Virus record (IMG/VR): IMGVR_UViG_3300045431_000194
Span: 1-20,995 of that record
Source: a virus
DNA length: 20,995 nt
Strand: one strand, 5' to 3'
Made by a program: the position numbers and the translations under genes. The notes beneath the pieces were generated by a model. The model was given only the letters and a program-made list of their open reading frames with translations. It did not search any database and was not told the DNA's origin. Shown here in pieces: positions 13,575-20,995 of the stretch; the stretch's first letter is position 1; each line of letters begins with the position of its first letter.

Positions 13575-14104
13575 CAGAACCTCAGTGGGAGCCAGGGCCG
13601 CAGCAGCACGCGCGCGGTGGGTGGCACGCTCGTCCCGTCCGCCGTCTGCACGTAGCTGCGGCTGACCGGCCCCATGCTCTCGCTGGCGACACCGGCGGGC
13701 ACACTGGCGAGCTGCTCAGCGACGAGCAGCACCGCCTGCCGGATACCCTCAGGGAGCGTCCCAGCTCCCCAGCCTGCGGTGTAGCTCACGAGATACGGCA
13801 GCCGCGCGTACGTGGTGCCCAGCAGCCCGCCCGTCAGGTAAGGCCGCACTGCGCCGCTGACGTCGATCGTGCGCGGGCTGCTCAGCACGCCGATGACCGG
13901 CGCCCCTGCCACGACGAGGGACTGGATGCTCACCGCCGGGCGGCCCAGGGCGATCAGGCCACTGCTGCCGATCTCCCCGCTCTCCCCCACCCCAGACTGC
14001 TCGGCGAGGTCCGGCAGGCCCAGCTCAGCGGCCACCAGGGCCTCAGCGAGGGCGAGTTGCGCGGGGGTGAGGTTACTCCCCTCCGGCGGGCTGACCAGCG
14101 GCAT
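13574..14104 (-). CDS. Head-tail connector/adaptor protein, gp6-like
   Basis: 176 residues. The start at 14104 (MPLVSPPEG) is set by ACAGGAGG just upstream; the gene overlaps the previous one by 32 bases. The N-terminal helix (TPAQLALAEALVAAEL), the VSYTAGWGAGTLPEGIRQAVLLVAEQ segment (given here in two parts: VSYTAGWG and PEGIRQAVLLVAEQ), and the C-terminal PWLPLRF are characteristic of HK97 gp6/SPP1 gp15-like adaptors that form a ring below the portal. A middle insertion of strands (about 50-90) is longer than in minimal members. Confidence 0.8.
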   Translation of the reverse strand: MPLVSPPEGSNLTPAQLALAEALVAAELGLPDLAEQSGVGESGEIGSSGLIALGRPAVSIQSLVVAGAPVIGVLSSPRTIDVSGAVRPYLTGGLLGTTYARLPYLVSYTAGWGAGTLPEGIRQAVLLVAEQLASVPAGVASESMGPVSRSYVQTADGTSVPPTARVLLRPWLPLRF

Positions 14105-14498
14105 CGGCGGCCTCCTGTCGTTTCGCCAGTTCAGCCAGCGCGTCGTCACGGCCCTGCACCTTCACGAGCGCGTCACCCTCGCCGAAGTGGTACCAGCCGC
14201 CGCCCTTCTTGTGGGCGTCCAGCAGGCGGTCCTCTTCGGCCGTGACGAGTTCCGCGATGCGCTCCGGGCTGACCACGGGGCTCAGGTCCCCCCAGTCGAC
14301 GTTCACGGTCACGCTTTCGGTCTGAGTCGCTTCCGCCTCAGCTTTGGCTACCTGACGTTCCTGGTAGTCCTCTTCAGATTCGATGACGCCCAGATCGAGG
14401 AGATGCGCGGCGTCCGCGTCATCCAGCTTCACGGTGTCACCGGGCTCCTTGCTGCTCAGGAGGCCCAGCGCGCGGTACTTCACTCGGTAGTTCTTCAT
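14073..14498 (-). CDS. Small head-region protein with DUF7210-like N-terminus
   Basis: 141 residues from ATG 14498, placed by GGCGAGGTGATC immediately upstream; an in-frame earlier codon lacks a binding site. The N-terminus (NYRVKYRALGLLSSKEPGD, then TVKLDDADAAHLLDLGVIE) is the pattern seen in many small phage structural-region proteins: strand, PGD turn, acidic helix, LGVIE. The middle is helical and charged. DAHKKGGGWYHFGEGDALVKVQG (here in parts: KKGGGWYHFGEG and DALVKVQG) recurs in some phage and prophage proteins as a small beta motif. The C-terminus is Ala/Glu-rich. It lies between the major capsid and connector genes. Function unknown; decoration or assembly is possible. Confidence 0.75.
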   Translation of the reverse strand: MKNYRVKYRALGLLSSKEPGDTVKLDDADAAHLLDLGVIESEEDYQERQVAKAEAEATQTESVTVNVDWGDLSPVVSPERIAELVTAEEDRLLDAHKKGGGWYHFGEGDALVKVQGRDDALAELAKRQEAADAAGQPAGGE

Positions 14499-14520
14499 GA
14501 TCACCTCGCCCAATGGGCCA

Positions 14521-14542
14521 GGGCGCACCCGAAGATGCGCCC
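14521..14542 (-). promoter_or_regulatory. Strong cUUCGg hairpin after the capsid gene
   Basis: On the minus strand GGGCGCATC, TTCG, GGTGCGCCC forms a nine-pair stem (one U-G) closed by C(UUCG)G, an unusually stable tetraloop. It begins 14 bases after the capsid stop and is not followed by a T run. It may protect the 3' end of capsid mRNA or act as a partial terminator. Confidence 0.65.
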
Positions 14543-14555
14543 GTCGTCAGAAGGC

Positions 14556-15845
14556 TTAGGCGGGGGCGTTCTTGATGAAGCTCAGGCGGTCGTAGATCAC
14601 CAGCGCCAGGCGCTCCTCGGCGAGGATCGTGACCATGTTCTTCACGAAGTCGTCCTCGTTCTGGTTCGCCACGGTGATGTTCGCCTGACGGCGGTCGAAC
14701 AGCTGCGCGCCGCGGCGGAAGTCACCGGCGAGCCACTCACCCTTGGCCAGTTTGGTGCTGTCGCGCACGGGCTTGGCCATGATGCGGGGGTTGCCGTTGC
14801 CGTCCAGCACATTCAGCCAGATGTAGTTGTTGTCCGTGCCTTTGAGCAGCATGATCGTTTCCCAGTCCTCGGGGTTGAGGACGTACCCGGTCAGGGTGCG
14901 GTTCACGAGGCGCAGCTGCGTCTGCGCGCGGATCAGGACGTCCAGCATGGTGCCGGTGGCGGCGCGGTTGTACGCGGTGGCGACGGTGTACAGGCCCAGC
15001 AGGTTCTGGCCAGTGCCGTCCCCCTTGAGGATCTGAGCGTCTTCCACGTCGCGCAGGCCGTCGATCAGCTGCGCATCGATGTAGCTGCGCAGGGCGGGCT
15101 CGTCTTCGAGGATCTCGTCACTGGCCTTGATGTAGTGCGCGATCTTCTTGACTTCGGTGGTGACCATCTCGAAGGCGAAGTCACTCTGGGGCTTCGCGGC
15201 ACCCTCGGCCACCATGGCGGCGTTCTTCGCGTCGGCGCTGAGCTTGCGCTGGGGGAACTTCAGGCTGCGGGCACTGGTCTCGCCGCTGGGCAGCAGGTCA
15301 CGGATGTGCGGCTCGGTGGGCGTGTCCTGCATGGGGAGGCGCTGCGTTTCCAGCAGGCTGCCCACGCTGCCGACAGCACCGGTCAGGGCCTTCTGCTCGA
15401 CGCTCAGGCTGAAGCGGTTGCCGCTCACGTGCCGGAAGTTTTTGAACTCCTCGGCGCCAGTGAACAGCTCGCCGCTGCTCTTGCGCTCGCCCTGGCGGCC
15501 ACCGCCCAGGTCGAGACGGCCCATCTTGGTCTCGAGTTCCTTCATGGCGCCCTTGAGCTCCTGGCTCAGGGTGGTGTGCTCGCCTTCCAGGCGCTTGATT
15601 TCCTTGTCCACGTCGGGCACGCTGCCCAGCCCGTCGGCCTTGATCTTCTCCAGGCGGGCGTCGATCTTGGCGCTCAGCTTGGTTTCGATCTTGCCGATGG
15701 CTTCCATGACGGCGCTGGGGTCGTCGTCCTTGTACAGGGTGGCGGGGCCGCCGAACATCTTGCCGCTGCGGGCGGGACCGGAGAAAGCGTCACCGATGGC
15801 GAGACCCAGGGCGAGAGCGGCGGTGGTCAGGTGGGGTTTGGTCAT
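14556..15845 (-). CDS. Major capsid protein, HK97 family, with N-terminal scaffolding (delta) domain
   Basis: 429 residues from ATG 15845, one base after the protease stop. Residues 1-35 are hydrophobic and Gly-rich. Residues about 43-110 are a long charged coiled coil (VMEAIGKIETKLSAKIDARL, EIKRLEGEHTTLSQELKGAM), the delta domain that acts as internal scaffold in phages without a separate scaffold gene. The protease should cut in the polar linker about 111-145. The mature part shows HK97 features: LLETQRLPMQDT, LKFPQRKLSADAKNAAMVAEG, FEMVTTEVKKIAHYIKASDEIL, YIDAQLIDGLRDVEDAQIL and GDGTGQNLLGL. The final AEERLALVIYDRLSFIKN is typical. No separate scaffold gene lies nearby, which agrees with a fused delta domain. 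Confidence 0.95.
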   Translation of the reverse strand: MTKPHLTTAALALGLAIGDAFSGPARSGKMFGGPATLYKDDDPSAVMEAIGKIETKLSAKIDARLEKIKADGLGSVPDVDKEIKRLEGEHTTLSQELKGAMKELETKMGRLDLGGGRQGERKSSGELFTGAEEFKNFRHVSGNRFSLSVEQKALTGAVGSVGSLLETQRLPMQDTPTEPHIRDLLPSGETSARSLKFPQRKLSADAKNAAMVAEGAAKPQSDFAFEMVTTEVKKIAHYIKASDEILEDEPALRSYIDAQLIDGLRDVEDAQILKGDGTGQNLLGLYTVATAYNRAATGTMLDVLIRAQTQLRLVNRTLTGYVLNPEDWETIMLLKGTDNNYIWLNVLDGNGNPRIMAKPVRDSTKLAKGEWLAGDFRRGAQLFDRRQANITVANQNEDDFVKNMVTILAEERLALVIYDRLSFIKNAPA

Positions 15846-15846
15846 G

Positions 15847-16701
15847 TCAGTTCCCTCCGAGGGAAGCGCCGAACGCGCGCAGGTCAGCCAGGAGGCTGCC
15901 CGTCTTCACTTCGGCATCGAGTTGGCTGGCTTTCTGGTGCAGGGCGGACAGCAGGCTGGAGTGCTCGCGCGGCTCCCGACTGGTCTTGGACTCCCCAGTG
16001 GCGCCGTCCGCCGCATCGGAAGTGCCGGTGGCGGCTTCCTCTTCGGTGTCGAGTCCGGCTGCGGAGACAAGGTCTTGCAGTTCGTTGAGGGCCGTGAGGA
16101 TCTTCTTCGCGTTCGCCGCGGAGAGGACCCGCCCGGCCTTCGTGCTGAGGTTCACTTCGGTGATGGCGTGCCAGCGCTTGATCTCGCGCGCCAGGTCGTC
16201 ACCGCTCTTGATGCCGGTGATGATGGCGCCCTCGTTCGCTGGGAAGGGCACGAAGCTGTACTCGTAGAGTTTCAGTTCGGTGATGACGCGGTAGATGCCG
16301 GTCGTGCGGTAGTCCTCGGGGTACTCGGCCTTGATGGCGCTGTAGCCGATGCTCATGCTGTCCAGCGCACCCTCCTGCGCCAGCGTGTAGATGTCCTGCC
16401 CCATCTGGGTCTGGCTCATCTTCGTGCTGGTCAGCAGGCCGTACCCGTCTTCAGTCATGCTGACGGGCTTGCCGACGGGCAGGTGCTGCCACGTGTCGTG
16501 GTTGTAGAGCACCTTGACCTTGTCCTTGCGCTCGCTGACGGTCTTGATGAACGCACCCTTCTGGATGACGTCCCCGTAACTGTCGGTGTTGCCGAACGCG
16601 GCGGCGTACGCGGTCACGATCCCCTCGCCTTCGGCCTTCACTTCAACGGTGAAGTTCTTAGTCTCAGGCGCGGCGCTGGGCTTCTCGTTCGTCTTGGTCA
16701 T
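15847..16701 (-). CDS. Prohead protease, HK97 gp4-like (S78 family)
   Basis: 284 residues from ATG 16701. This serine protease matures the prohead by removing the capsid delta domain and itself. The core is residues 15-165: GIVTAYAAAFGNTDSYGDVI, then VLYNHDTWQHLPVG with catalytic His68, then ALDSMSIGYSAI with nucleophile Ser117, then LKLYEYSFVPFPAN, where the acidic member of the triad is expected. The C-terminal 120 residues are helical and polar (LTALNELQDLVSAAG, TGTSDAADGATG). They are the sort of tail that could interact with the capsid and be cut away. It lies between the portal-side genes and the capsid gene, in the usual order. Confidence 0.93.
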   Translation of the reverse strand: MTKTNEKPSAAPETKNFTVEVKAEGEGIVTAYAAAFGNTDSYGDVIQKGAFIKTVSERKDKVKVLYNHDTWQHLPVGKPVSMTEDGYGLLTSTKMSQTQMGQDIYTLAQEGALDSMSIGYSAIKAEYPEDYRTTGIYRVITELKLYEYSFVPFPANEGAIITGIKSGDDLAREIKRWHAITEVNLSTKAGRVLSAANAKKILTALNELQDLVSAAGLDTEEEAATGTSDAADGATGESKTSREPREHSSLLSALHQKASQLDAEVKTGSLLADLRAFGASLGGN

Positions 16702-16716
16702 GCTGGTTCACCTCCT

Positions 16717-16896
16717 TCACTTGTTTTGAGTTGGGAAGTCGTACGTGACGCGCACGAGGATGGGCTGCCCAGTTTCAGGACAGGTCGCCCAGTGCGTGAT
16801 GTCAGGGGGTGGGTTCAGGAGGGGCGTGAGTCGCAGGTCGTAGTGGGCGAACCCGCAGCGAGCGCAGGTGCTCACGTCGGTCGTGATCTCATCCAC
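16717..16896 (-). CDS. Tiny Cys/His protein, possible zinc-binding knuckle
   Basis: 59 residues if started at GTG 16896, five bases after the G run of AAGAAGGGGGG; an alternative GTG at 16902 overlaps the portal stop. The sequence holds Cys11-x2-Cys14 (TCARCGFAHYD) and His35-x3-Cys39 (HWATCPETGQ), a spacing able to hold one zinc ion. The end, LVRVTYDFPTQNK, is a strand. It is in a tight series between portal and protease genes. No family is recognised and a function cannot be given; similar small proteins often sit here in phages with a MuF-type portal neighbour. Confidence 0.65.
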   Translation of the reverse strand: MDEITTDVSTCARCGFAHYDLRLTPLLNPPPDITHWATCPETGQPILVRVTYDFPTQNK

Positions 16897-16898
16897 GT

Positions 16899-18911
16899 TC
16901 ACCCCCCTTCTTCGTAGAGCGTCACGCAGCGGCAATTGACGCCCGCCGGTGCCGACTGGGCACCGTTGCTGAAGGCCGCGTCGAGTGCGACCTGCTCACC
17001 ATTCATGGCGGCGTGCTCGTCACGGGTGCGGCTGTCGTTCGTGGCGAGCCAGACTTTCACGAGCTGCACGTCGTGCGTCTCGGCGATCTGCTCGGCACTG
17101 GCCTGATGCGCCTGCCCGAACGCCGCCCCGACTTCAGTGCGGGCGATGGTGTTCGCCCGGTAGTCGCTCCAGTCCTCGTGCAGGCTTCGCAGTCGCTTGG
17201 CGATGTCGCGCTGGGATTCCCCGGCTTCCACGCCCTGCTTGATCTGGGCGGCCACCGCCACGCGGCTGGTCTCGTCGATGCCTTTGACCATCGTGCCGAC
17301 GTGATCGTCGATCCACGCCACGACGTTGTCCGCCAGGACGTCGAACGTCCCACCCCCGCCCGCTGCGGTCGTGGCGGCGAGCAGCGCCGTGTACGCCACT
17401 GCTCCCTCGGCTTCTATGACAGCGGTGTGGATGGCGCGCAGCAGGGCGTCCCAGTCATCCAGGCTCAGCGCCTGCTCCCAGGGTTTCCCGTTGGCGTACG
17501 CGGCGGCGATGGCGTTGCCCTGGTCGATCAGCAGCGCGGCCACGCGGCCCCGGATCTCCGCGCTCCACTCATCCATGCGGGCGAGCTGCGCGGCCACCGG
17601 GTCACCCTTGTCCTTGCGCTCGAACCTGGGGGGCGCGGCCCTCGCCTTCGTGGCCGGACTGGGCAGTTGCGCGGCGGGCGCTGAGGCGCGCGGCACGTCC
17701 CCGCCCGGGATGTCCGTGAGCGGCAGCTGCGCGGTCTGGGCCGCCATGTTGGCCGGCACGCCCGCGTTCACCATCGCGGCGAACGCTTCGGCCCTGAGCT
17801 TGCCCACCTCGGCTTCCGTCTTGAGGTTGGCCTGCAGGGCCCGCACGCCGCTCAGGTCGGGGCGGATGCGGTACTGGTCCTCAGTGAAGTTCCAGAAGGG
17901 GAACAGCGCCCCCATGTAGCCCTGACACAGGTCATCCAGCAAGGGCACGACCCGGTCTTCCCAGAGGGCCGTCTTCGCTGCGTCGAGGTTGGCGTACGTG
18001 GCCGCGTCACCGAAGCTGAGCAGGATGGGCGGCACGCCGAACACGGCGGCGATCTCCTCTCTTGAAAACCGGCGGCCATTCAAGAAGTCGAGGTCGGACG
18101 CTGACAGGCTGAGGGGCTGGACCTTCGACGCGCCGCCCATGACCAGGGCCTTGCGAATGCTGCCCCCGTCAATCTGCTCACGCATGAACCCAGCTGCTTC
18201 CCGCATCTGCGCGAGCGTCAACCCGTCATTCAGGAAGATTGCCAGGGGCGGCTTGCCGTCGTTCCGGAGCACGGCGCGGTTCCAGCTGGCCGCCGCCTGG
18301 TCCATGTCCACGGCACTGGCTGCCGCTTGCAGGGGCGAGAGGCCCCAGCGGGGGTTGGTGGGGTCCGGGAACATCCAGTGGGCCACCTCAGCCACCGGTA
18401 ACAGCCGCTTGGTGCTGCTGTCCACCTTCCATTCGTACCCGCTCACGTACTCCGCGCGGGACTGGACGGGCTTGATGGTGTCGGGGTGGATCGGCCAGAG
18501 TTCGACGGGCTTGCCGCCCACGATGTTCAGCCAGACGAGCGCATTCCCGGCCAGCATCATGTACTGACCCCAGCGTTCGTTCAGGTCCTGGCGGCCCATG
18601 AACGGATTCGGGCGGTTCAGCAGTGCCTGGATCTCGTGCCCCGGGTCAGGCTGCCACTGGTCACCCTGCCTGCGTTCCAGCACGAGCGGCACCGAGGCCA
18701 CCGCACCCGCCACCTTCCCGACAGCGCTGTACACCCACGGGTTGACCTTGAGCCCCTCGTCGACGGCCTTGTCCGCGTTCCAGGTGCTGCTGATCGCCCG
18801 GCCGTCCTGCCCCTGGCTGGCGAACACGCCCGCCTGACTGTTCCGCACGGTCGCCTCGCGTTTCGATTCGAACGGCCAGAGGGCCGCGCTGAGTCGCTGC
18901 ATCCAGTTCAT
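16899..18911 (-). CDS. Portal protein fused to MuF-like minor head protein
   Basis: 670 residues from ATG 18911, with GGGGGTGAGGA just upstream, 13 bases after the terminase stop. Residues 1-400 are an HK97-type portal: NPWVYSAVGKVAGAVASVPL near residue 60, then NRPNPFMGRQDL, VGGKPVELWPIHPD, RRFSREEIAAVFGVPPILL and WNFTEDQYRIRPDL. A Pro/Ala linker (about 400-430) follows. The C-terminal 230 residues have the MuF/SPP1 gp7 pattern: ANTIARTEVGAAFGQAH, VWLATNDSRTRDEHAAMNG and GVNCRCVTLYEE. MuF proteins are normally a separate gene. No internal stop or restart is visible. No toxin or protease extension follows the MuF part. The fusion would put about one minor head domain per portal subunit. Confidence 0.92.
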   Translation of the reverse strand: MNWMQRLSAALWPFESKREATVRNSQAGVFASQGQDGRAISSTWNADKAVDEGLKVNPWVYSAVGKVAGAVASVPLVLERRQGDQWQPDPGHEIQALLNRPNPFMGRQDLNERWGQYMMLAGNALVWLNIVGGKPVELWPIHPDTIKPVQSRAEYVSGYEWKVDSSTKRLLPVAEVAHWMFPDPTNPRWGLSPLQAAASAVDMDQAAASWNRAVLRNDGKPPLAIFLNDGLTLAQMREAAGFMREQIDGGSIRKALVMGGASKVQPLSLSASDLDFLNGRRFSREEIAAVFGVPPILLSFGDAATYANLDAAKTALWEDRVVPLLDDLCQGYMGALFPFWNFTEDQYRIRPDLSGVRALQANLKTEAEVGKLRAEAFAAMVNAGVPANMAAQTAQLPLTDIPGGDVPRASAPAAQLPSPATKARAAPPRFERKDKGDPVAAQLARMDEWSAEIRGRVAALLIDQGNAIAAAYANGKPWEQALSLDDWDALLRAIHTAVIEAEGAVAYTALLAATTAAGGGGTFDVLADNVVAWIDDHVGTMVKGIDETSRVAVAAQIKQGVEAGESQRDIAKRLRSLHEDWSDYRANTIARTEVGAAFGQAHQASAEQIAETHDVQLVKVWLATNDSRTRDEHAAMNGEQVALDAAFSNGAQSAPAGVNCRCVTLYEEGG

Positions 18912-18924
18912 TCCTCACCCCCTT

Positions 18925-20277
18925 TCAGATCAGCTCCATGAAGAAGCCCGCCGAGCGGCCGAACCCGTCCACGTACCGCACCGCGTACCGCAGCGTGTCC
19001 ATGCCGTCGTCCGCCACCTTCACGGGCGCTTCCTTGAGGATTTCGCCGCCGGGTTTCTTCGCCCAGACGTACCCGTCCACTTCATCCGTCGTCCGCACCG
19101 GCCCCAGCGCGAGCCCCGTCTGCTCATCGACGAGCGCCGGGTCCACTTCGACCAGGGCATCCGCGAAGATGAACAGCCGCGGCTTGATCTCCGGCTCATC
19201 CGGCTTGTCCGGGTCGAACTCGCGGCCCAGACGATCCTGCACAGCCTGGATGCCCACCTGTACGGCCTTGTCCGCTGCGGTGGTCTTGATGCCCAGTTCC
19301 TGCTCGAGCGTCGCGCGGTCCTCGGCGTCGTGGTCGGTCACCCACGCCTCGATGTCCTCTCCTTCGCTCAGCGCCCTGATCTGGGCCGCGTGGTCCCGGA
19401 CGGTGCGCTGCGTGCGGTAAATCTCCCGGTACAGGTACATGTCGTCGTCCGGGCTGATCGCCCACCACTGGCAGACGAACGGGTGGTTGAACCCGAAGTC
19501 GATGGACACGATGCGGCGCCAGCTGGCGGGAAGATCCCGGCGCGGGATGATGTGCCGGTCGGGGCGCCAGGTCGGGTAGACCATGCCCTCGGCTGCGGCC
19601 CACAGCCCATTCAGCAGGCGGTCACGGCGCGGCCCGGTCAGCTTGTTCAGGCGGTCGATGTACGTCCGCCCGAAGGCCGTCCAGGCGTTGGCCTGCGCGT
19701 CCCAGAGGCGCGGGTTGTCCCGGTGGCTGCACCCGATCCGGGTGGTGACCCCGGCGTCCATGCGCTTCTTCAGCCAGTGGCTGGGGAACGATGGGTTGCA
19801 GTCCCCGAGCAGCTGCTGGTACGGGATGACGCCGTTGCGCAGGCGGGTGCTGAGGAACTCCCAGTCACGCACGCTCAGCTCGGTGGCTTCCATGACGTAG
19901 ATCACGTCGAACTCGGCGGACATCAACTTCACGGGGTCATCCACCCCGGCGACGATGATCTCGCTGCCGTTCGGGTAGACGTACGACTGCCGGACGTTCC
20001 GCTGCTGGTTCGTCGTGTCGCAGGGCGGCTTCACGTGCTGCTCGAACGTGACCAGCCCGGTCTCGGTGAGGCTGCGGCGCTTCTTGCGGACGATCGCGAG
20101 GCGGCACCCGGCGTACTTCACGGCCAGGGCGTTCAGCTTCTCCAGACTGGCGCGGCTCTTGCCGGTGCCTGCGGGGCCGTCCAGCATGATCTCGTCCGCC
20201 TTGCACTTGAGGAGTTCCAGCGCGCTGCCGCGAGGCATGTACGTGATGGCGCCCGGGGGGAGCTGGGCGGCCGTCAC
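18925..20277 (-). CDS. terL: Terminase large subunit
   Basis: 450 residues from GTG 20277, overlapping the small-subunit stop (GTGA). It is the packaging motor and headful/cos nuclease. The ATPase has Walker A GPAGTGKS (34-41), Walker B DVIYVMEA with Glu130 (124-131) and the coupling GDCNP (158-162). The nuclease domain starts with VSIDFGFNHPFVCQW (Asp260), continues with WVTDHDAED (Asp315/Asp317), and has KAVQVGIQAVQDRL, common in RNase H-like terminase nucleases. The PRLFIFADAL and TLRYAVRYV segments near the C-terminus fit the family. All motifs are intact. Confidence 0.95.
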   Translation of the reverse strand: MTAAQLPPGAITYMPRGSALELLKCKADEIMLDGPAGTGKSRASLEKLNALAVKYAGCRLAIVRKKRRSLTETGLVTFEQHVKPPCDTTNQQRNVRQSYVYPNGSEIIVAGVDDPVKLMSAEFDVIYVMEATELSVRDWEFLSTRLRNGVIPYQQLLGDCNPSFPSHWLKKRMDAGVTTRIGCSHRDNPRLWDAQANAWTAFGRTYIDRLNKLTGPRRDRLLNGLWAAAEGMVYPTWRPDRHIIPRRDLPASWRRIVSIDFGFNHPFVCQWWAISPDDDMYLYREIYRTQRTVRDHAAQIRALSEGEDIEAWVTDHDAEDRATLEQELGIKTTAADKAVQVGIQAVQDRLGREFDPDKPDEPEIKPRLFIFADALVEVDPALVDEQTGLALGPVRTTDEVDGYVWAKKPGGEILKEAPVKVADDGMDTLRYAVRYVDGFGRSAGFFMELI

Positions 20278-20987
20278 AGGTCGCCCTCGCTGAGCCCGAC
20301 AATGTACTTGATGGGGCTGCCGTCCGGGTTCTGATGCACCTGGCGCTGACCGAACATGTCGTACACCTTGCCCAGCAGTTCCAGGGCCCGCGTGGGGTCC
20401 TTGATGCGGTACTCGATGCTGCCGTCCCGGTTCTTCTTCAGCACGGCCATGCCGCTGATCGCACCGGCGGCCTTGGCGGCGGCCCAGTCGATCTCGACGT
20501 CCTGGCTGATCGTGGCGACACGCACGAGCATCTCGCCGTCACCGGTGCGGCTGATCTGATCCTCGCCGAAGTGGCCGCACAGGTCGTACAGGTCCAGGTC
20601 GTCCACGTGGCAGCCCTTGCGCTTCGCCAGCTCGCGCACGGGCTCGTGCTCCCGGGCGGGCACCCAGAAGGTCCGCTCGGTCGGCGCGACGGTCACGAAC
20701 TGGTCCATGTCCACGACACTCCGGGCTTCCAGGGTGAGGCGGGCTGCCACCTCGCTGCGGCTCATGACGTCGTCCTGTTCCTCGAGGCGCGCGGCGATGT
20801 ACGCCTTCACGCCTGCGTGGCGCAGCAGGTCCCACCCGGTCCGGTGGTCACCGTACCCGGCTTCGCGGGCGGCGGCGCTGGCGTTGAGCCTGCAGCGGCC
20901 CAGGTACAGGTCCGCGAACTTCCGTTGCTTCCCGGTGAGGGGCGCGCCCAGCTCCTCGGCGGTGGGTTGCGTCTTGGCGTCGGTCAT
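20274..20987 (-). CDS. terS: Terminase small subunit
   Basis: 237 residues from ATG 20987, very near the right edge, so upstream elements are mostly cut off. The N-terminal helix-turn-helix region (about 17-65) has LTGKQRKFADLYL, LNASAAAREAGYGD and VKAYIAARLEE, the pattern of Terminase_2 small subunits that recognise the packaging site. The middle carries RSEVAARLTLEARSVVDMD and FGEDQISRTGDGEMLV. The C-terminus (LELLGKVYDMFGQRQVHQNP) is expected to contact the large subunit. It begins the visible operon. No cos or pac site can be recognised in the window. Confidence 0.88.
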   Translation of the reverse strand: MTDAKTQPTAEELGAPLTGKQRKFADLYLGRCRLNASAAAREAGYGDHRTGWDLLRHAGVKAYIAARLEEQDDVMSRSEVAARLTLEARSVVDMDQFVTVAPTERTFWVPAREHEPVRELAKRKGCHVDDLDLYDLCGHFGEDQISRTGDGEMLVRVATISQDVEIDWAAAKAAGAISGMAVLKKNRDGSIEYRIKDPTRALELLGKVYDMFGQRQVHQNPDGSPIKYIVGLSEGDL

Positions 20988-20995
20988 GGGTGCGG

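Larger units (their letters stand above)
79..20995. mobile_element. Integrated siphovirus-type prophage, late-gene half (right end outside window)
   Basis: From base 79 to the right edge nearly every base belongs to one minus-strand series of phage genes in canonical order: terminase, portal, protease, capsid, neck, tail tube, chaperones, tape measure, tail tip, fibres, lysis. The left boundary is inferred from the point where the host comM reading frame loses its family match. The lysis end abuts the host, as in many lambdoid prophages, so integrase and the regulatory genes are expected at the other end, outside the window. All structural genes seem intact. Whether the element can excise cannot be judged without the missing half. 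Confidence 0.9.

Noticed and set aside
13869-16917. Long plus-strand open frames opposite capsid, protease and portal genes
   Set aside because: Shadows of well-recognised minus-strand genes; no ribosome binding sites or family resemblance.
16899-17600. Polymorphic toxin attached to the MuF domain
   Set aside because: The protein ends a few residues after the NCRC motif, leaving no room for a toxin domain.
1-20995. CRISPR arrays, tRNA genes, insertion sequences, defence genes
   Set aside because: No regularly spaced repeats, no cloverleaf-like sequence, no transposase and no recognised defence protein were found on reading both strands.

Overview
The window is the late (structural and lysis) half of a tailed, siphovirus-type prophage with an HK97-like head, read entirely from the minus strand. 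A sliver of host chromosome lies at the extreme left. Base composition is very GC-rich. Ribosome binding sites match the full anti-Shine-Dalgarno tail (GGAGGTGATC), most genes overlap by 1-8 bases, and GTG starts are common. The host is a high-GC bacterium; Deinococcus is my best guess from the general look of the proteins, but nothing in the window proves it.

Layout from right to left, in the direction of transcription: terminase small and large subunits (20987-18925); a portal protein fused to a MuF-like minor head domain (18911-16899); a tiny Cys/His protein; prohead protease (16701-15847); major capsid protein with an N-terminal scaffolding domain (15845-14556), followed by a hairpin with a cUUCGg loop; neck genes (14498-12472); tail tube protein (12462-11947); a small unknown protein; the tail chaperone pair joined by a -1 frameshift at GGGAAAG (11709-10904); a 1333-residue tape measure protein (10920-6919); tail-tip genes (6906-4970); an SGNH-hydrolase fibre protein (4968-3412); and a LamG-like fibre protein (3409-2591). 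A terminator-like hairpin (about 2525-2553) separates these from the lysis cassette: a small secreted protein apparently starting at CTG (2490), a holin-like protein, a four-helix membrane protein, a zinc amidase endolysin (1281-664) and a last small unknown protein (575-198). A strong intrinsic terminator (131-172) ends the unit.

The leftmost 78 bases encode, on the plus strand, a piece of the AAA+ ATPase ComM/YifB that runs up to the hydrophobic strand of its Walker B motif. The expected Asp-Glu is replaced by 12 unrelated codons and a stop. The prophage has therefore most likely integrated into comM, a gene of natural transformation. Two perfect DnaA-box-like sequences (TTATCCACA) in inverted orientation, plus a third GTTATC, lie in the about 50 bases between this junction and the terminator. 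They may be integrase or accessory-factor sites. Integrase, repressor, replication genes and the other attachment junction must lie beyond the right edge.

Together the genes encode packaging motor, head, neck, a flexible tail predicted near 200 nm, a tail tip rich in putative glycan-binding or glycan-modifying domains, and a lysis module. No defence system, CRISPR array, tRNA or insertion sequence was seen. No structural gene carries an obvious frameshift or premature stop, so the late region looks intact.
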